Assembly (NCBI RefSeq): GCF_039539445.1
Contig: NZ_BAABDD010000003.1
Span: 186,001 to 250,000, forward strand
Source: Salinactinospora qingdaonensis
GTDB taxonomy: Bacteria; Actinomycetota; Actinomycetes; Streptosporangiales; Streptosporangiaceae
Direction: 5' to 3'
Length of the DNA stretch: 64,000 nucleotides
The notes beneath the pieces were generated by a model. It made no database searches. It was not told the DNA's origin and saw only the letters and a program-made list of their open reading frames with translations. Shown piece after piece: positions 32,830 to 41,651 of the stretch (positions are counted from its first letter, which is position 1; the number at the start of each line of letters is the position of its first letter). Both the position numbers and the translations under genes were made by a program.

Positions 32830-34004
32830 CGGCCACTCCTCACCACGACCACCCAGGAGTGGGCACTCACGTCGAAAACCGGTGCGGGGTTGCCGTTACG
32901 CTCCAGAACTGCCCGCATCCGGCTGATGCCGCGCCCGAACCGGTTGACATAACCCAGATTCTTCATCGCCCCCGCGAGTGAGGGATTGCGATAGTCGTTG
33001 ACCCGGTCGAAGTTGTCTTCCCGAACCTGACCGTAGGGGCCGCCGGGGTTGGCCACCTCCACCCGATCGACGAACCACTTAATCATGGTGGGGGCGTTCG
33101 ACGACTCGTAATTGCGGTGCATCAGCGCGTTCATGCACACCTCGCGCAGGGCTGCGACCGGGTAGTCGGGCCACGCCTGCTCGCGGAAACCGCTCACATC
33201 GGTGAGTTGGGTGTGGATGTGTCCCTTGAGAATCGTCTCCAACCGCTCGGCGGTGTCCACAATGTTCGTCCGTAGCTCCTGCTCGTCGATGACCGCGCTG
33301 TCCTCCGCACCCCCCTCGTAGCGGACGAACTGAGTGTAGGCGCCGGGGAGGAAGCGGCTCGGGTCCATCCCAAGCAGGAGCAGCCCGAGCACCGTCGCCG
33401 GACCTGAAGGGGAAACCAGGTTCAACGAAGCGAGCTGCTGTCGTTCAGGGCGCCCGTTCTCCTCGATGACCTCGGGGTCCACAGCGGAGGGGAGATAGGT
33501 GCCGCGAAACAGCCGCAAGTCCAGATCGTCGACGCCGCTGCCCGGCACAGGATGGCTGTCAAAAGGCAACGACTGGCTGCGCCGCCGCTCGATGAGCACA
33601 CGCTCGTCCTCGCTCGATGCGTGTTTGGTTAGCGGTCCCGGACGTACCCAGGCGATTCCGTTGAGGCGTACAGGCGGTGTACGTGACGCCTCGACGTGAA
33701 TCCACACCACCGGCTCACCGTGGAAAAGCGCGCTTTCCACCCGTAGGGACGGACGGTCCAGGATCGTTCCCTCATCGCGGATCTGAGCGAGGGCGAGCAG
33801 CGCTTTGTCGGAGGTGTCGACCTCGGCCTCGACGGTTCCATCGTCGCGGACCCCTATGACAAGGTCGCCGCCGCCCTTGCCCGTGAGATCGTTGGCCAGG
33901 GCACAGATCGCCTTGCGGATCGCGTCTCGGTCCTTGGCACTGCGCTTGAACTCCAGGGTGCAGCTCTCCTGCGTTCCCAGCTCCTGGGCCAGGTCGTGTT
34001 CCAT
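32826..34004 (-). CDS. AlbA_2/Schlafen-type ATP-binding protein
   Basis: Protein of 392 residues. The N-terminal AlbA_2 domain (about 10-120) has SCTLEFKRSAKD and LTGKGGGDLVIGVRDDG. A GHKL-like ATPase region follows with PVAALREVCMNALMHRNY (about 283-298) and the VEVANPGGPYG glycine box (about 318). Families with this layout are annotated as RNA-binding or transcriptional regulators or as immunity-associated proteins; function here is unproven. It is the first gene of a coupled two-gene unit with the ParA-like ATPase. The ribosome site at 34004 is weak. Confidence 0.85.
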   Translation of the reverse strand: MEHDLAQELGTQESCTLEFKRSAKDRDAIRKAICALANDLTGKGGGDLVIGVRDDGTVEAEVDTSDKALLALAQIRDEGTILDRPSLRVESALFHGEPVVWIHVEASRTPPVRLNGIAWVRPGPLTKHASSEDERVLIERRRSQSLPFDSHPVPGSGVDDLDLRLFRGTYLPSAVDPEVIEENGRPERQQLASLNLVSPSGPATVLGLLLLGMDPSRFLPGAYTQFVRYEGGAEDSAVIDEQELRTNIVDTAERLETILKGHIHTQLTDVSGFREQAWPDYPVAALREVCMNALMHRNYESSNAPTMIKWFVDRVEVANPGGPYGQVREDNFDRVNDYRNPSLAGAMKNLGYVNRFGRGISRMRAVLERNGNPAPVFDVSAHSWVVVVRSGR

Positions 34005-34343
34005 GTGTATCCGTTCGAGTGCGACACGATCTCTTCAGCCAGGACGCACAGGCCGCGAACCGCGATCTCTCCGTGTGCCCCAGGCGACGAGCTTAGGTGG
34101 GGCAGGGCCACTGTCTCACCCCGGCGCGTCGGGGTGCATTGCACATCCTGGCGTACGGGAGCCAACGGCTCTCCTACCGCCAAAAAGAGTGCATAGGTTC
34201 CGGCTCTGGCGAGGAAGAGCACGGCGGCACGCCATGTTGCCCAGCTTGAGGAGGGTGCGTCGCTCACCAACGGCTGCCGCCGTGGCGGGGTGGACGCTCC
34301 CTCGTGTTCCACCCGACCGGCCACATGACCATGGAGCGTGCCC
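34005..34343. other. Gap between divergent AlbA_2 and PPOX genes
   Basis: About 340 bp. The minus strand has a coding-like stretch directly before the AlbA_2 gene (around 34000-34100, for example VRGLCVLAEEIVSHSN) without a clear start. Otherwise nothing recognised. Confidence 0.35.
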
Positions 34344-34775
34344 ATGTCCGACGCCTTCACCCCCTACCTCGACCTGATCTCCCAGCACAAGCTGGGTGCG
34401 CTTGTCACGCTCAAGCGGGACGGCCGACCGCAGTTGTCCAACATCATCTACGCCTACGACCCCGCCGAGCGGCTGGTACGGGTGTCGCTGACCGACGACC
34501 GCGCCAAGACCCGCAACCTGCGCCGCGACCCGCGCGCCAGCCTGTACGTCAGCAGCGCCGATGGCTGGAGCTACGCAGTGGCCGAGGGCGACGCCGAACT
34601 GACACCGGTGACCACCTCCCCCGACGACGCCACCGCGGAGGAACTCATCGACCTCTACCGCACCCTCGCCGGCGAGCACCCCGACTGGGACGAGTACCGC
34701 GCCGCCATGGTGGAGGAACGGCGGCTGGTGCTGCGGCTACGGCTGACCTACGCCTACGGGGCGGTTCGCCAGTAG
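34344..34775 (+). CDS. PPOX-class F420-dependent oxidoreductase
   Basis: Split-barrel flavoprotein of 143 residues, similar to mycobacterial F420-binding PPOX proteins such as Rv1155. Visible elements are LGALVTLKRDGRPQLSNIIY, VSLTDDRAKTRNLRRDPRAS and LYVSSADGWSYAVAEGDAEL, which together form the cofactor pocket. F420 occurs in actinobacteria, which fits. ATG 34344 has GGAG seven bases before. It is a probable single-gene unit. Confidence 0.85.
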   Translation: MSDAFTPYLDLISQHKLGALVTLKRDGRPQLSNIIYAYDPAERLVRVSLTDDRAKTRNLRRDPRASLYVSSADGWSYAVAEGDAELTPVTTSPDDATAEELIDLYRTLAGEHPDWDEYRAAMVEERRLVLRLRLTYAYGAVRQ

Positions 34776-35040
34776 TCGGTGGTGAAACGGGAAACAGCGG
34801 AAAGCAGTGGGAGGGCCGTTCCTCCCCCTCCTCCCTTCTCCCCCGCAGCCACCGCGCAAGGCTTCCCACAGCCCGGAGCAGCCTGCCGAGGCGGGGTCGC
34901 GCTGACCTGAGGCCACAGCAAGAGACTCCAGAGAAGGCAGGGCCACTGCCAGTGCCCGACAGCGGCCCTGCCACATGCCGGCGCCGCTCTTGCGGAATCG
35001 GCCGGGGATCGCGGGTTTAACCACGACTCGATCGGGAAAG

Positions 35041-35058
35041 ATTTCGCTTCCGCGAAAT
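35041..35058. promoter_or_regulatory. Inverted repeat in long intergenic region
   Basis: ATTTCGC-TTCC-GCGAAAT, a perfect 7-bp dyad in an AT-enriched patch. Unassigned operator-like site. Confidence 0.3.
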
Positions 35059-35758
35059 GCGGATATCTGCGTATTCTCGCTCTTTATCCAGGCAACGCCG
35101 GAGACTTCCGTACAGTTCAGGACTCGTACCGCGTGCGTCACCGTCCCCGTCCCGGTGGCCGAGAATGGCCCGCTGACCGATAATGGCAGGCATCCGGCGG
35201 TCAATGTGGCGATGTGGTGATATCGGTCTGAGGGTATGGCCTGCCCGCCAAGATTCGTTTCCGCGACGAGTGATGCGTGCGCCCACGCGATGCCGATTGC
35301 CACGCTCGGGCGGATCACCGACGAATCCGCAGCGGGCCAGGGGCGGACGCGGCGGTACGGTCACGGGGTTCATCGCCGCGCGCGGACGCGCGAGCGGAAG
35401 GAACGTAGCCCGAAAATGGTCGCACGGTGATGCGGCGCCTCGCGGGGAGCACCGGGGCGATTGTCGAGCGCCCGCCACGATGAATCCACAGGCTCACGTG
35501 CCCCCTTCTCTTTCTCCTCTCCCCGGGCGCGTGGATGCTCATGAGGCACCGATTTCACCAGCCGCACAGCCGGTGGTGCCGAGGGGTGCGCGGCGGCGAG
35601 GCGAGACCGGTATATGTCTTGGCCCTGCTCGCCCTTGGCGCTGCGCGCAATTTGGCGGCGCACCAGTGGTGAGGCAGCCAACCGATTCAGGACGCTGGGA
35701 TTTTGGGTTATGGCCACCCGGTGGAAACCGCTGGGTCACTCGCACAGTCATGACACTA

Positions 35759-35797
35759 TTTTCCACATCCTGTGGAAAACCTTGTGGGTTATCCACA
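35759..35797. promoter_or_regulatory. Cluster of DnaA-box-like sequences
   Basis: TTTTCCACA (35759-35767) and its inverted partner TGTGGAAAA (35771-35779) form a perfect 9-bp dyad. A perfect TTATCCACA follows at 35789-35797. A further TTTTCCACA at 35934-35942 lies inside the pilin gene. The cluster is in a local AT-rich patch, about 100 bp before the pilin start. Confidence 0.5.
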
Positions 35798-35893
35798 GCA
35801 AAGAAAATCGCGCTTCCCGGCGCGCTTTTCTGCGGCGCATGCTGGTTTCAAGTCGGAGATCCCCTCCGTCCGCGCCGTCCATAGGAGTCCGCC

Positions 35894-36115
35894 ATGTCCC
35901 TCATCCACGCCGTTCGAGCCAGTACCGGCCGGGTTTTCCACACCCTGTGGGCCGGGCGGGCAGCCAGCGAGAACGGCATGTCGACCGCTGAGTACGCTTT
36001 GGGAACGGTCGCCGCCTGTGCGTTCGCCGCTGTGCTGTACGCGGTCCTGACCAGCTCAGAGGTGAGAGAGACGATCACGTCGCTGGTCACCAACGCCCTT
36101 CAGGTCGGCGGCTGA
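35894..36115 (+). CDS. DUF4244/Flp-type prepilin-like protein
   Basis: Small membrane protein of 73 residues with a class III prepilin cleavage site G28|M29 and Glu at +5 (GMSTAEYALG), followed by a hydrophobic helix. Such pilins are assembled by Tad secretion systems after processing by a prepilin peptidase. ATG 35894 has AGGAG upstream. TadE-like genes follow immediately, but the ATPase and platform genes tadA/B/C are not next to it in this window. Confidence 0.85.
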   Translation: MSLIHAVRASTGRVFHTLWAGRAASENGMSTAEYALGTVAACAFAAVLYAVLTSSEVRETITSLVTNALQVGG

Positions 36116-36116
36116 C

Positions 36117-36488
36117 GTGGGTGGGCGGCACCGCGGGGCGCGCGAGGAGCGGGGAACCGTCACCGCCGAACTGGCGGTGGCGTTGCCGAGCCTGGCGCTG
36201 CTCCTGGCCACCGCGCTGGCGGCCATCACGGCCGCGGCCGTGCAACTGGAATGTGTCGACGCCGCGCGGGCGGGAGCGCGCGCCCTCGCCCGAGGCGACG
36301 ATACCGCCTCGGTACGCTCCCGCACCGCCTCGATCGCTCCCGCCGGTGCCGCCATCGACATCGGCGCGGCCACCGGGCTCGCCCGCGTGCGGGTCTCGGC
36401 GCCGGTGTCACTGGGGCCACTGATCGGCTCACCACTTCGGGTAAGCGGCCGAGCCAGCGTGCCCATGGAACCCTCCGTGAAACGTTGA
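36117..36488 (+). CDS. TadE family pilus assembly protein
   Basis: Protein of 123 residues with the TadE-like N-terminus ERGTVTAELAVALPSLALLL, including the Glu preceding the hydrophobic helix. It then has an Ala/Arg-rich extracytoplasmic part (VQLECVDAARAGARALARGD). TadE proteins are pseudopilins of the Tad system. It begins one base after the DUF4244 stop. The GTG 36117 start is weakly supported. Confidence 0.85.
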   Translation: MGGRHRGAREERGTVTAELAVALPSLALLLATALAAITAAAVQLECVDAARAGARALARGDDTASVRSRTASIAPAGAAIDIGAATGLARVRVSAPVSLGPLIGSPLRVSGRASVPMEPSVKR

Positions 36489-36500
36489 GGAGGCCGCCCT

Positions 36501-36939
36501 ATGCCCACTGTCCGCCCTCTGTCGCGCTGCGAGTCCGGCTCGGCCACCGTGTGGACGATCACCCTGTGCGCCCTGGTCTGGTGGTGCGCCGTGGCGGTGC
36601 TGCTCGTGGCCAGTATCCGCGTCGACCGCCACCGGGCCGCCGCAGCCGCCGATCTGGCCGCCCTCGCCGGAGCCGAAAGGGCCGCCCAAGGGCGGCAGCG
36701 TGCCTGCGCCGTGGCAGGCGAGACAGCCCGCGCCAACGGGGCCCGGCTCACCGCCTGCCGGCTGTCGGGCCACACCATCGACGTCACGGTCACCGTGCCC
36801 GCGCGGCGGTGGTCTGAGCCGGCCATCGGGCGGGCGCGCGCCGGTCCCGTTCGCTCGGTACAGCGCCCCGCCCCCGTGCCTTCGTCCGCCGCTCGATCCA
36901 CAGCGGTTGCACCGTCCGCACAGGAGGTCGCGCAGCGTC
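36501..36939 (+). CDS. Rv3654c/TadE-like protein lacking an in-frame stop codon
   Basis: ATG 36501 follows a strong GAGGAGG site 12 bp after TadE. Residues about 10-115 are a TadE-like pseudopilin: SGSATVWTITLCALVWWCAV, then RHRAAAAADLAALAGAERAA, ending GRARAGPV at about 36860. Homologues stop there, but no stop occurs in this frame until 39389, deep inside the antisense helicase gene. The other forward frames offer no early stop either. Either the stop has mutated or a base is missing; the end given is arbitrary, placed at the next gene. Confidence 0.6.
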
Positions 36940-37416
36940 ATGTCCACCGGCCCGCTCCCACGCCTGACCGCCATCGCCGTCCTGGCCTGCTGCTCCTATG
37001 CCGCACCGGCCAACGCCGGAGCCGAGTCCGCCCGCGGCCCGCACCCGACGCAGCCAAGCCCGGCGGAAGCCTCCTTGCCCAGTCCCATCGCTGTGGGGCC
37101 GGCCGAGGCGCCGCGCCCCCGCTCCGCGAGCGGCGCGCACCGTCCCACTCCGGCAGCTTTACCCGCCGAGCCGAGCGAACCCGTGTCCGCGCGCGACGCC
37201 TCGACCGTCTCGGCGTCGCCCGTCGAGGGGCCGCAGTCGCACTACGAGGGTTCGCTACCGGCTTCCTGGCCCCGCGGCGGCGCGCACGGTCTCGTCGCGC
37301 TCACTGCGGCGCTGACCCTCGCCGCTGTGGCCGCGCTGGGGCTGGCGTTACGGCTGAGCGTGGGGTGGCCGCGGTTTCCACCACTTTACCGGGGGCAACG
37401 CCGCTCGTCCGACTAA
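36940..37416 (+). CDS. Exported membrane-anchored protein in the tad-like locus
   Basis: Protein of 158 residues. A signal-like N-terminus (PLPRLTAIAVLACCSYAAPANA) is followed by a Pro/Ala/Ser-rich region (about 30-110), then a transmembrane helix (AALTLAAVAALGLALRL, near residue 135) and a short basic tail. ATG 36940 is 12 bases after AGGAGG. Function unknown; its place after the TadE-like genes suggests a pilus or surface role. It ends about 290 bp before the convergent helicase gene. Confidence 0.6.
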   Translation: MSTGPLPRLTAIAVLACCSYAAPANAGAESARGPHPTQPSPAEASLPSPIAVGPAEAPRPRSASGAHRPTPAALPAEPSEPVSARDASTVSASPVEGPQSHYEGSLPASWPRGGAHGLVALTAALTLAAVAALGLALRLSVGWPRFPPLYRGQRRSSD

Positions 37417-37703
37417 GAAGCCGCCCCGATCCGGAGGGCATGGCGCTCGTGACACCCGGCTCCTGGTGGGATGTGGCCCCACCTTCGGGGGTATCGCGAG
37501 CCCGCCCCCGCTGCCTTGCCGAAACCGCCGCCGGCCACAGGTCGGCTCCGCCGGCCCTGCGGGGACGGGGGGAGTCGCCCTCCAGCGCACGCTGCCGGGG
37601 GCGTCCCCGTATCGCCGCGCGCTTGGGGAGGGGACCGCCGGCCGGGGCGGCGCATCCGCGCTCCTCGCCTCCTGTGCCTGTGGGGCGTGTGGGCCGGGTG
37701 CGC

Positions 37704-40001
37704 TCACGCGCGGGCGAGTACCTCCTCCAGCAGCCGCAGCGCCCCTGCCTTGCTCAACGGCTCGTTGCCGTTGCCGCACTTGGGCGACTGGATGCACGAG
37801 GGACAGCCGTCCAGGCACTCGCAGGTGGCGATGGCTTCCTGGGTTGCGGTGAGCCAGGCTCGGGCAGCGGCGTAGCCGCGCTCGGCGAAGCCCGCTCCGC
37901 CTTCGTGGCCGTCGTAGACGAACACGGTGAGCCGGCCGGTATCGGCGTGCAGCGCGGTGGACACACCGCCGATGTCCCATCGGTCACATGTGGCAAACAG
38001 CGGCAGCAGCCCGATCGCGGCGTGTTCGGCGGCGTGGGCCGCGCCCCGCAGCTCCACTCCCTCGCCACGCAGCCGCTCCTCGATCTCTTGGCCCACGGTC
38101 CACCACACCGCGCGCGAGCGCAGGACGCGCTCGGGCAGCTCCAGCGGACGTTCCCCCAGCACCGCGCCGGTGCGCACGTCACGCTTGAGATAGGCCACCA
38201 CCTGTCGGGTCACCCGCACATCACCGAAATACACCGTGGCCTGGTCGCCCCAGTCCTGTTCCCGTTCGGTGGCGATGATCTCGATCTCGGTGACGTCCCT
38301 GGCCCACGTGCTGTACTCGGGATCGGCGGCGCGCACCAGCGCCACCCCTTCGTCGAGGTCGAGCGTGTCCACCACGTGTGCCTGCCCCTGGTGCAGGTAG
38401 ACCGCGCCCTCGTGCACCGTGCCGTGCGCGGCTGCCTCGTCGACGGTGCCCAGCAGTTGGCCGGTGTCGGTATCGACGATCTGCACCGGCGGCCCCCCGC
38501 TGCCCCGGATATCGGCCAAGTCGCAGGCGCGATCTCGGCGCGCCCAGAACCAGCCCCTCGGCCGTTTGCGCAACAGTTTCCGGTCAACCAGATCGGCCAA
38601 TACCGCCTCGGCGGCGGGGCCGAACACCGGCAGGTCCGCCTCGGTGAGCGGCAGCTCCGAGGCGGCGGCGCACAGGTGCGGCCCCAGGACATAGGGGTTG
38701 TCCGGGTCGAGCACCGTCGACTCCACCGACCGGCCGAACACAGCCTCGGGATGGTGGACAAGGTAGGTGTCGAGCGGGTCGTCGCGGGCGATAAAGGCGG
38801 CGAAGGCATCGCTGCCGCCGCGCCCGGCGCGGCCGGCCTGCTGCCACAGCGAGGCCAGCGTGCCGGGCCAGCCCGTCACCAGCACAGCGTCCAGCCCGGT
38901 GATGTCGACGCCCAACTCCAACGCGTTGGTGGCCGCCAACCCCATCAGCTCACCCGAACGCAGGTCACGTTCGAGTTGGCGTCGGTCGGCGGCCAGATAT
39001 CCCGCCCGGTAAGCGGCCACCGAGCGGGCCAGCTCGTGAGCCTTCCCGTCGCGCAGCGCCCGCTGCGCCGACAGGGCAACAATCTCGGCGCCCTGCCGGG
39101 AACGCACGAACGCCAGGGTGCGCACTTTTTCCGCAACGAGACCAGCGAGCAGATCGGCGGCTTCGGCTGTGGCGGTGCGCCGCAGCGGCGCCCCCTTCTC
39201 GCCCACCTGATCGGTCAACTCCGGCTCGATCATGGCGAAGCTCAGCGCGCCGCGCGGCGAGGCGTCGGCGGTGACCGCCCGCACCGGCAGGCCGGTCAGG
39301 CGACTCGCGCTCTCCGCAGGCTCGGCGGTCGTAGCCGAGGCCAGAATGAACGTGGGCCGCCCGTGGTGGCGCTCGCACACGCGGCGTAGCCGCCGGATGA
39401 TCTGGGCGACGTGGGAGCCGAAGACTCCCCGGTAGTGGTGGGCCTCGTCGATCACGACGTAGCGCAGCCGCCGCAGAAAGGACGACCACGCGGTGTGGCG
39501 GCCGAGGATGGCCCGGTGCAACATGTCGGGGTTGGTCAGCACGTAATCGGCGTTGCTGCGAATCCAGGCGCGGTCGGGCCCGGGGGTGTCGCCGTCGTAG
39601 GAAGCGGCGACCATAGGGGAGGGAAGAAGTTCCTCCAGGGCACGAAGCTGATCGGCGGCTAGTGCCTTGGTGGGAGCGAGGTAGAGCACGGTGCCGCCGT
39701 CGGTGACAGCCGCCGCGCAAGGCAACAGGAAGGCGAGTGATTTCCCGGATGCCGTACCGGTAGCTATGATCACATTATTGCCGGTATAAGCGAGATCGGC
39801 GGCAACTACCTGGTGTGACCAGGCAGCGGTGATCCCCGTATCGGCAAGCCGCTCGATCAGGGAGGATGGTGTCCAGGCTGGCCACTCTTCGCTTACCCCG
39901 CGGCTGCCAACCAGGTTCTCCACATGTGTCAACCGGGAATTCGGGGTATTGTCACGCCACAGCCGTTGGAGTGCCGACTCCCACCGGTTCGCCCGACTCA
40001 C
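37704..40001 (-). CDS. DEAD/DEAH box helicase, Rv3649 type with C-terminal Zn motif
   Basis: Superfamily 2 helicase of 765 residues. Motif I is IIATGTASGKS (about 77), motif II DEAHHYRG, motif III SATT, motif VI QQAGRAGR. The C-terminal DUF1998-like domain ends with the Cys4 cluster CECLDGCPSCIQSPKCG. Relatives are actinobacterial DNA-repair/recombination helicases conserved beside Tad-like genes, as here. GTG 40001 is preceded by GAGGGGG. Role probably genome maintenance; substrate unproven. Confidence 0.92.
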   Translation of the reverse strand: MSRANRWESALQRLWRDNTPNSRLTHVENLVGSRGVSEEWPAWTPSSLIERLADTGITAAWSHQVVAADLAYTGNNVIIATGTASGKSLAFLLPCAAAVTDGGTVLYLAPTKALAADQLRALEELLPSPMVAASYDGDTPGPDRAWIRSNADYVLTNPDMLHRAILGRHTAWSSFLRRLRYVVIDEAHHYRGVFGSHVAQIIRRLRRVCERHHGRPTFILASATTAEPAESASRLTGLPVRAVTADASPRGALSFAMIEPELTDQVGEKGAPLRRTATAEAADLLAGLVAEKVRTLAFVRSRQGAEIVALSAQRALRDGKAHELARSVAAYRAGYLAADRRQLERDLRSGELMGLAATNALELGVDITGLDAVLVTGWPGTLASLWQQAGRAGRGGSDAFAAFIARDDPLDTYLVHHPEAVFGRSVESTVLDPDNPYVLGPHLCAAASELPLTEADLPVFGPAAEAVLADLVDRKLLRKRPRGWFWARRDRACDLADIRGSGGPPVQIVDTDTGQLLGTVDEAAAHGTVHEGAVYLHQGQAHVVDTLDLDEGVALVRAADPEYSTWARDVTEIEIIATEREQDWGDQATVYFGDVRVTRQVVAYLKRDVRTGAVLGERPLELPERVLRSRAVWWTVGQEIEERLRGEGVELRGAAHAAEHAAIGLLPLFATCDRWDIGGVSTALHADTGRLTVFVYDGHEGGAGFAERGYAAARAWLTATQEAIATCECLDGCPSCIQSPKCGNGNEPLSKAGALRLLEEVLARA

Positions 40002-40223
40002 TCGGCACCCCCTCGGCAGACGTCGTATGGCTGAGGACTGAAGAACCGCTGCATGGATATCGGTTTCAGTGTGTCATCTGAGGGAACACACGCGCGATGT
40101 CGTGGTTTTCTTGTGCTTAGCACGCGGAAGAAGCGGCCAGGCGTGGTTGAATGCCGCCCTGTGGGGTAACGCCCGGCAGAGATCACTCGCGGCGATGAGT
40201 CGCGGTTCGGCGCTGGAGGACTA

Positions 40224-40571
40224 GTGGATTTGAAGCTTGATCACTACACCGAGGACGACACCGAGATCGTCGTCGTTGAAGGTGAGATCGATGTCTACAC
40301 CGCGCCCCGGCTGCGTGAGCTACTGATCGATCTGGTCAACAAAGGCAACTTCCACCTCGTCGTCAACATGGAGAAGGTGGAGTTCCTCGACTCGACGGGG
40401 CTCGGCGTCCTCGTCGGCGGTCTGAAGCGCGTGCGAGCTCACGACGGTACGCTCGATCTGGTCTGCACTCAGGAGCGCATCCTGAAGATCTTCCGTATCA
40501 CCGGCTTGACCAAGGTGTTCGGTATATACGAGTCGGTGCGAGAAGCCATCGACAAGCGTAAGTCGAAGTAG
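40224..40571 (+). CDS. bldG: STAS anti-sigma factor antagonist BldG
   Basis: Protein of 115 residues of the SpoIIAA/BldG family. The phosphorylatable Ser57 sits in FLDSTGLGVLVG. BldG-type proteins bind and release anti-sigma factors, controlling development and antibiotic production in actinomycetes. Gene order after the Rv3649-type helicase matches the actinobacterial standard. GTG 40224 has GGAGGAC upstream. A kinase-like partner follows 18 bp later. Confidence 0.9.
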   Translation: MDLKLDHYTEDDTEIVVVEGEIDVYTAPRLRELLIDLVNKGNFHLVVNMEKVEFLDSTGLGVLVGGLKRVRAHDGTLDLVCTQERILKIFRITGLTKVFGIYESVREAIDKRKSK

Positions 40572-40589
40572 TCACGTAACGAGCGAGCG

Positions 40590-41141
40590 ATGGCAATCGT
40601 CCAGCTCACGATCAGTGCGCTACCGGCCCACGTGCGTACGGCACGTCTTATGGCCACGGCCGTGGCGCGCCGGGCGGGTATCGCTGAGTCCGCCCTCGAC
40701 GAAGTGCGTCTGGCGGTGGGGGAGGCATGCTCTCGCGCGGTGGAGGCCCACCGCGCGCACTGCCCCGCTTTACCGATCCAGCTCGAACTCATCGACAGCG
40801 CCGACAAGGAGGCTGAGCCTTCCCAACGGCGCGAGACGCCCAAACCCACCCGGGTCAACGGAAGTGGGATCGGGCGTTTTGAAGTGGTCGTCTCCGACCG
40901 CGCTCCCGCGAAGGAAGCGCAGGCCGACACCGCCCTCGACGGCTACTTCGACGATGATTATCTGGGTGAGGCCACGCCTGCCGGTGGTTTGGCGGGGTTG
41001 TCGCCCGATGTGGGCTTGGCCGTCATCGTCGGGCTGGCCGACGATGTCAGCATCGAGCCCAATGACGACGGCACGGTTGTGCGTATGAGCTGGCCCCTGG
41101 CGGGCAGCGAAACCGCCGAGGACGGCCACTCAATCGAGTAG
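40590..41141 (+). CDS. HATPase_c_2 anti-sigma/kinase-like partner of BldG
   Basis: Protein of 183 residues, with an N-terminal histidine-kinase-like ATPase domain. The N-box position reads DEVRLAVGEACSRAVEAHRA, where the usual Asn is replaced by Arg, followed by a variable Asp/Glu-rich insert and VSIEPNDDGTVVRMSWPL. It probably binds or phosphorylates BldG, or is regulated by it. The altered N-box raises doubt about catalysis. It is cotranscribed with bldG. Confidence 0.85.
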   Translation: MAIVQLTISALPAHVRTARLMATAVARRAGIAESALDEVRLAVGEACSRAVEAHRAHCPALPIQLELIDSADKEAEPSQRRETPKPTRVNGSGIGRFEVVVSDRAPAKEAQADTALDGYFDDDYLGEATPAGGLAGLSPDVGLAVIVGLADDVSIEPNDDGTVVRMSWPLAGSETAEDGHSIE

Positions 41142-41169
41142 GGCCCACGGGCCCGCGCTCTTTTCTCGG

Positions 41170-41209
41170 GGCGCCTGCTGGCGCGGGGCGCCCCGCGCCA
41201 GCAGGCGCC
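41170..41209. terminator. Perfect 40-nt palindrome, bidirectional terminator
   Basis: A 20-bp perfect stem (GGCGCCTGCTGGCGCGGGGC and its complement) with no loop lies between the convergent BldG-partner and cutA genes. It is the strongest hairpin in the window. Confidence 0.75.
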
Positions 41210-41222
41210 AACGCACAGCGGG

Positions 41223-41564
41223 TCACTCGGTGGGGCGCGTCTCCTCAACCACCCATCGCAGGTACTCGGGGTTACCACCCTCGATAGGGGTGGCGATGAT
41301 CTCGGGCACGTCGTAGGGGTGAACGGCCAGCAAGTGGGTGGTGAGGGCATCGAGGCGGTCTCCCGCGCCCTTCATCACCACCAGCCACTCCTGGTCGTTG
41401 TGGACTTCCTCCTCCCACCGATAGAAGCTCGTGATCGGCCCTGTCACCTGGGCGCACGCTGCGACCCGGGCCTCGATCACCGACCTCGCCAACCGCTCGG
41501 CACTGTCGCGGTCGGCCACGGTGGTTTCGACACGCATGTGCTCTGTGACGTTCTGGTCGGTCAT
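41223..41564 (-). CDS. cutA: CutA1 divalent-ion tolerance protein
   Basis: Protein of 113 residues with the CutA1 core: ARSVIEARVAACAQVTGPIT, FYRWEEEVHNDQEWLVVMK and HPYDVPEIIATPI. CutA1 trimers are implicated in copper and divalent metal tolerance and protein quality control, with function not settled. The ATG at 41564 has GAGGTG upstream; a longer frame adds two residues. It converges with the BldG partner across the palindrome. Confidence 0.9.
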   Translation of the reverse strand: MTDQNVTEHMRVETTVADRDSAERLARSVIEARVAACAQVTGPITSFYRWEEEVHNDQEWLVVMKGAGDRLDALTTHLLAVHPYDVPEIIATPIEGGNPEYLRWVVEETRPTE

Positions 41565-41651
41565 GAACACCTCTTCATGGACTGGGTCGACATGGGTGGG
41601 CCGGCGCTCAGTGGTCGAAACCGGCGACCGGCGGGTCTAGGCTCGATGATC

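Larger units (their letters stand above)
34776..35893. other. Long intergenic region upstream of pilin gene
   Basis: About 1.1 kb without a credible gene. It includes a dyad ATTTCGC-TTCC-GCGAAAT at 35041-35058 and a cluster of DnaA-box-like sequences at 35759-35797. The tadABC genes normally found here are absent. Confidence 0.5.

Noticed and set aside
36501..39389. Single 962-codon reading frame from the TadE-like start
   Set aside because: Domain homology stops near 36860; most of the frame is antisense to the well-supported helicase gene, whose codon structure explains the absence of stops.
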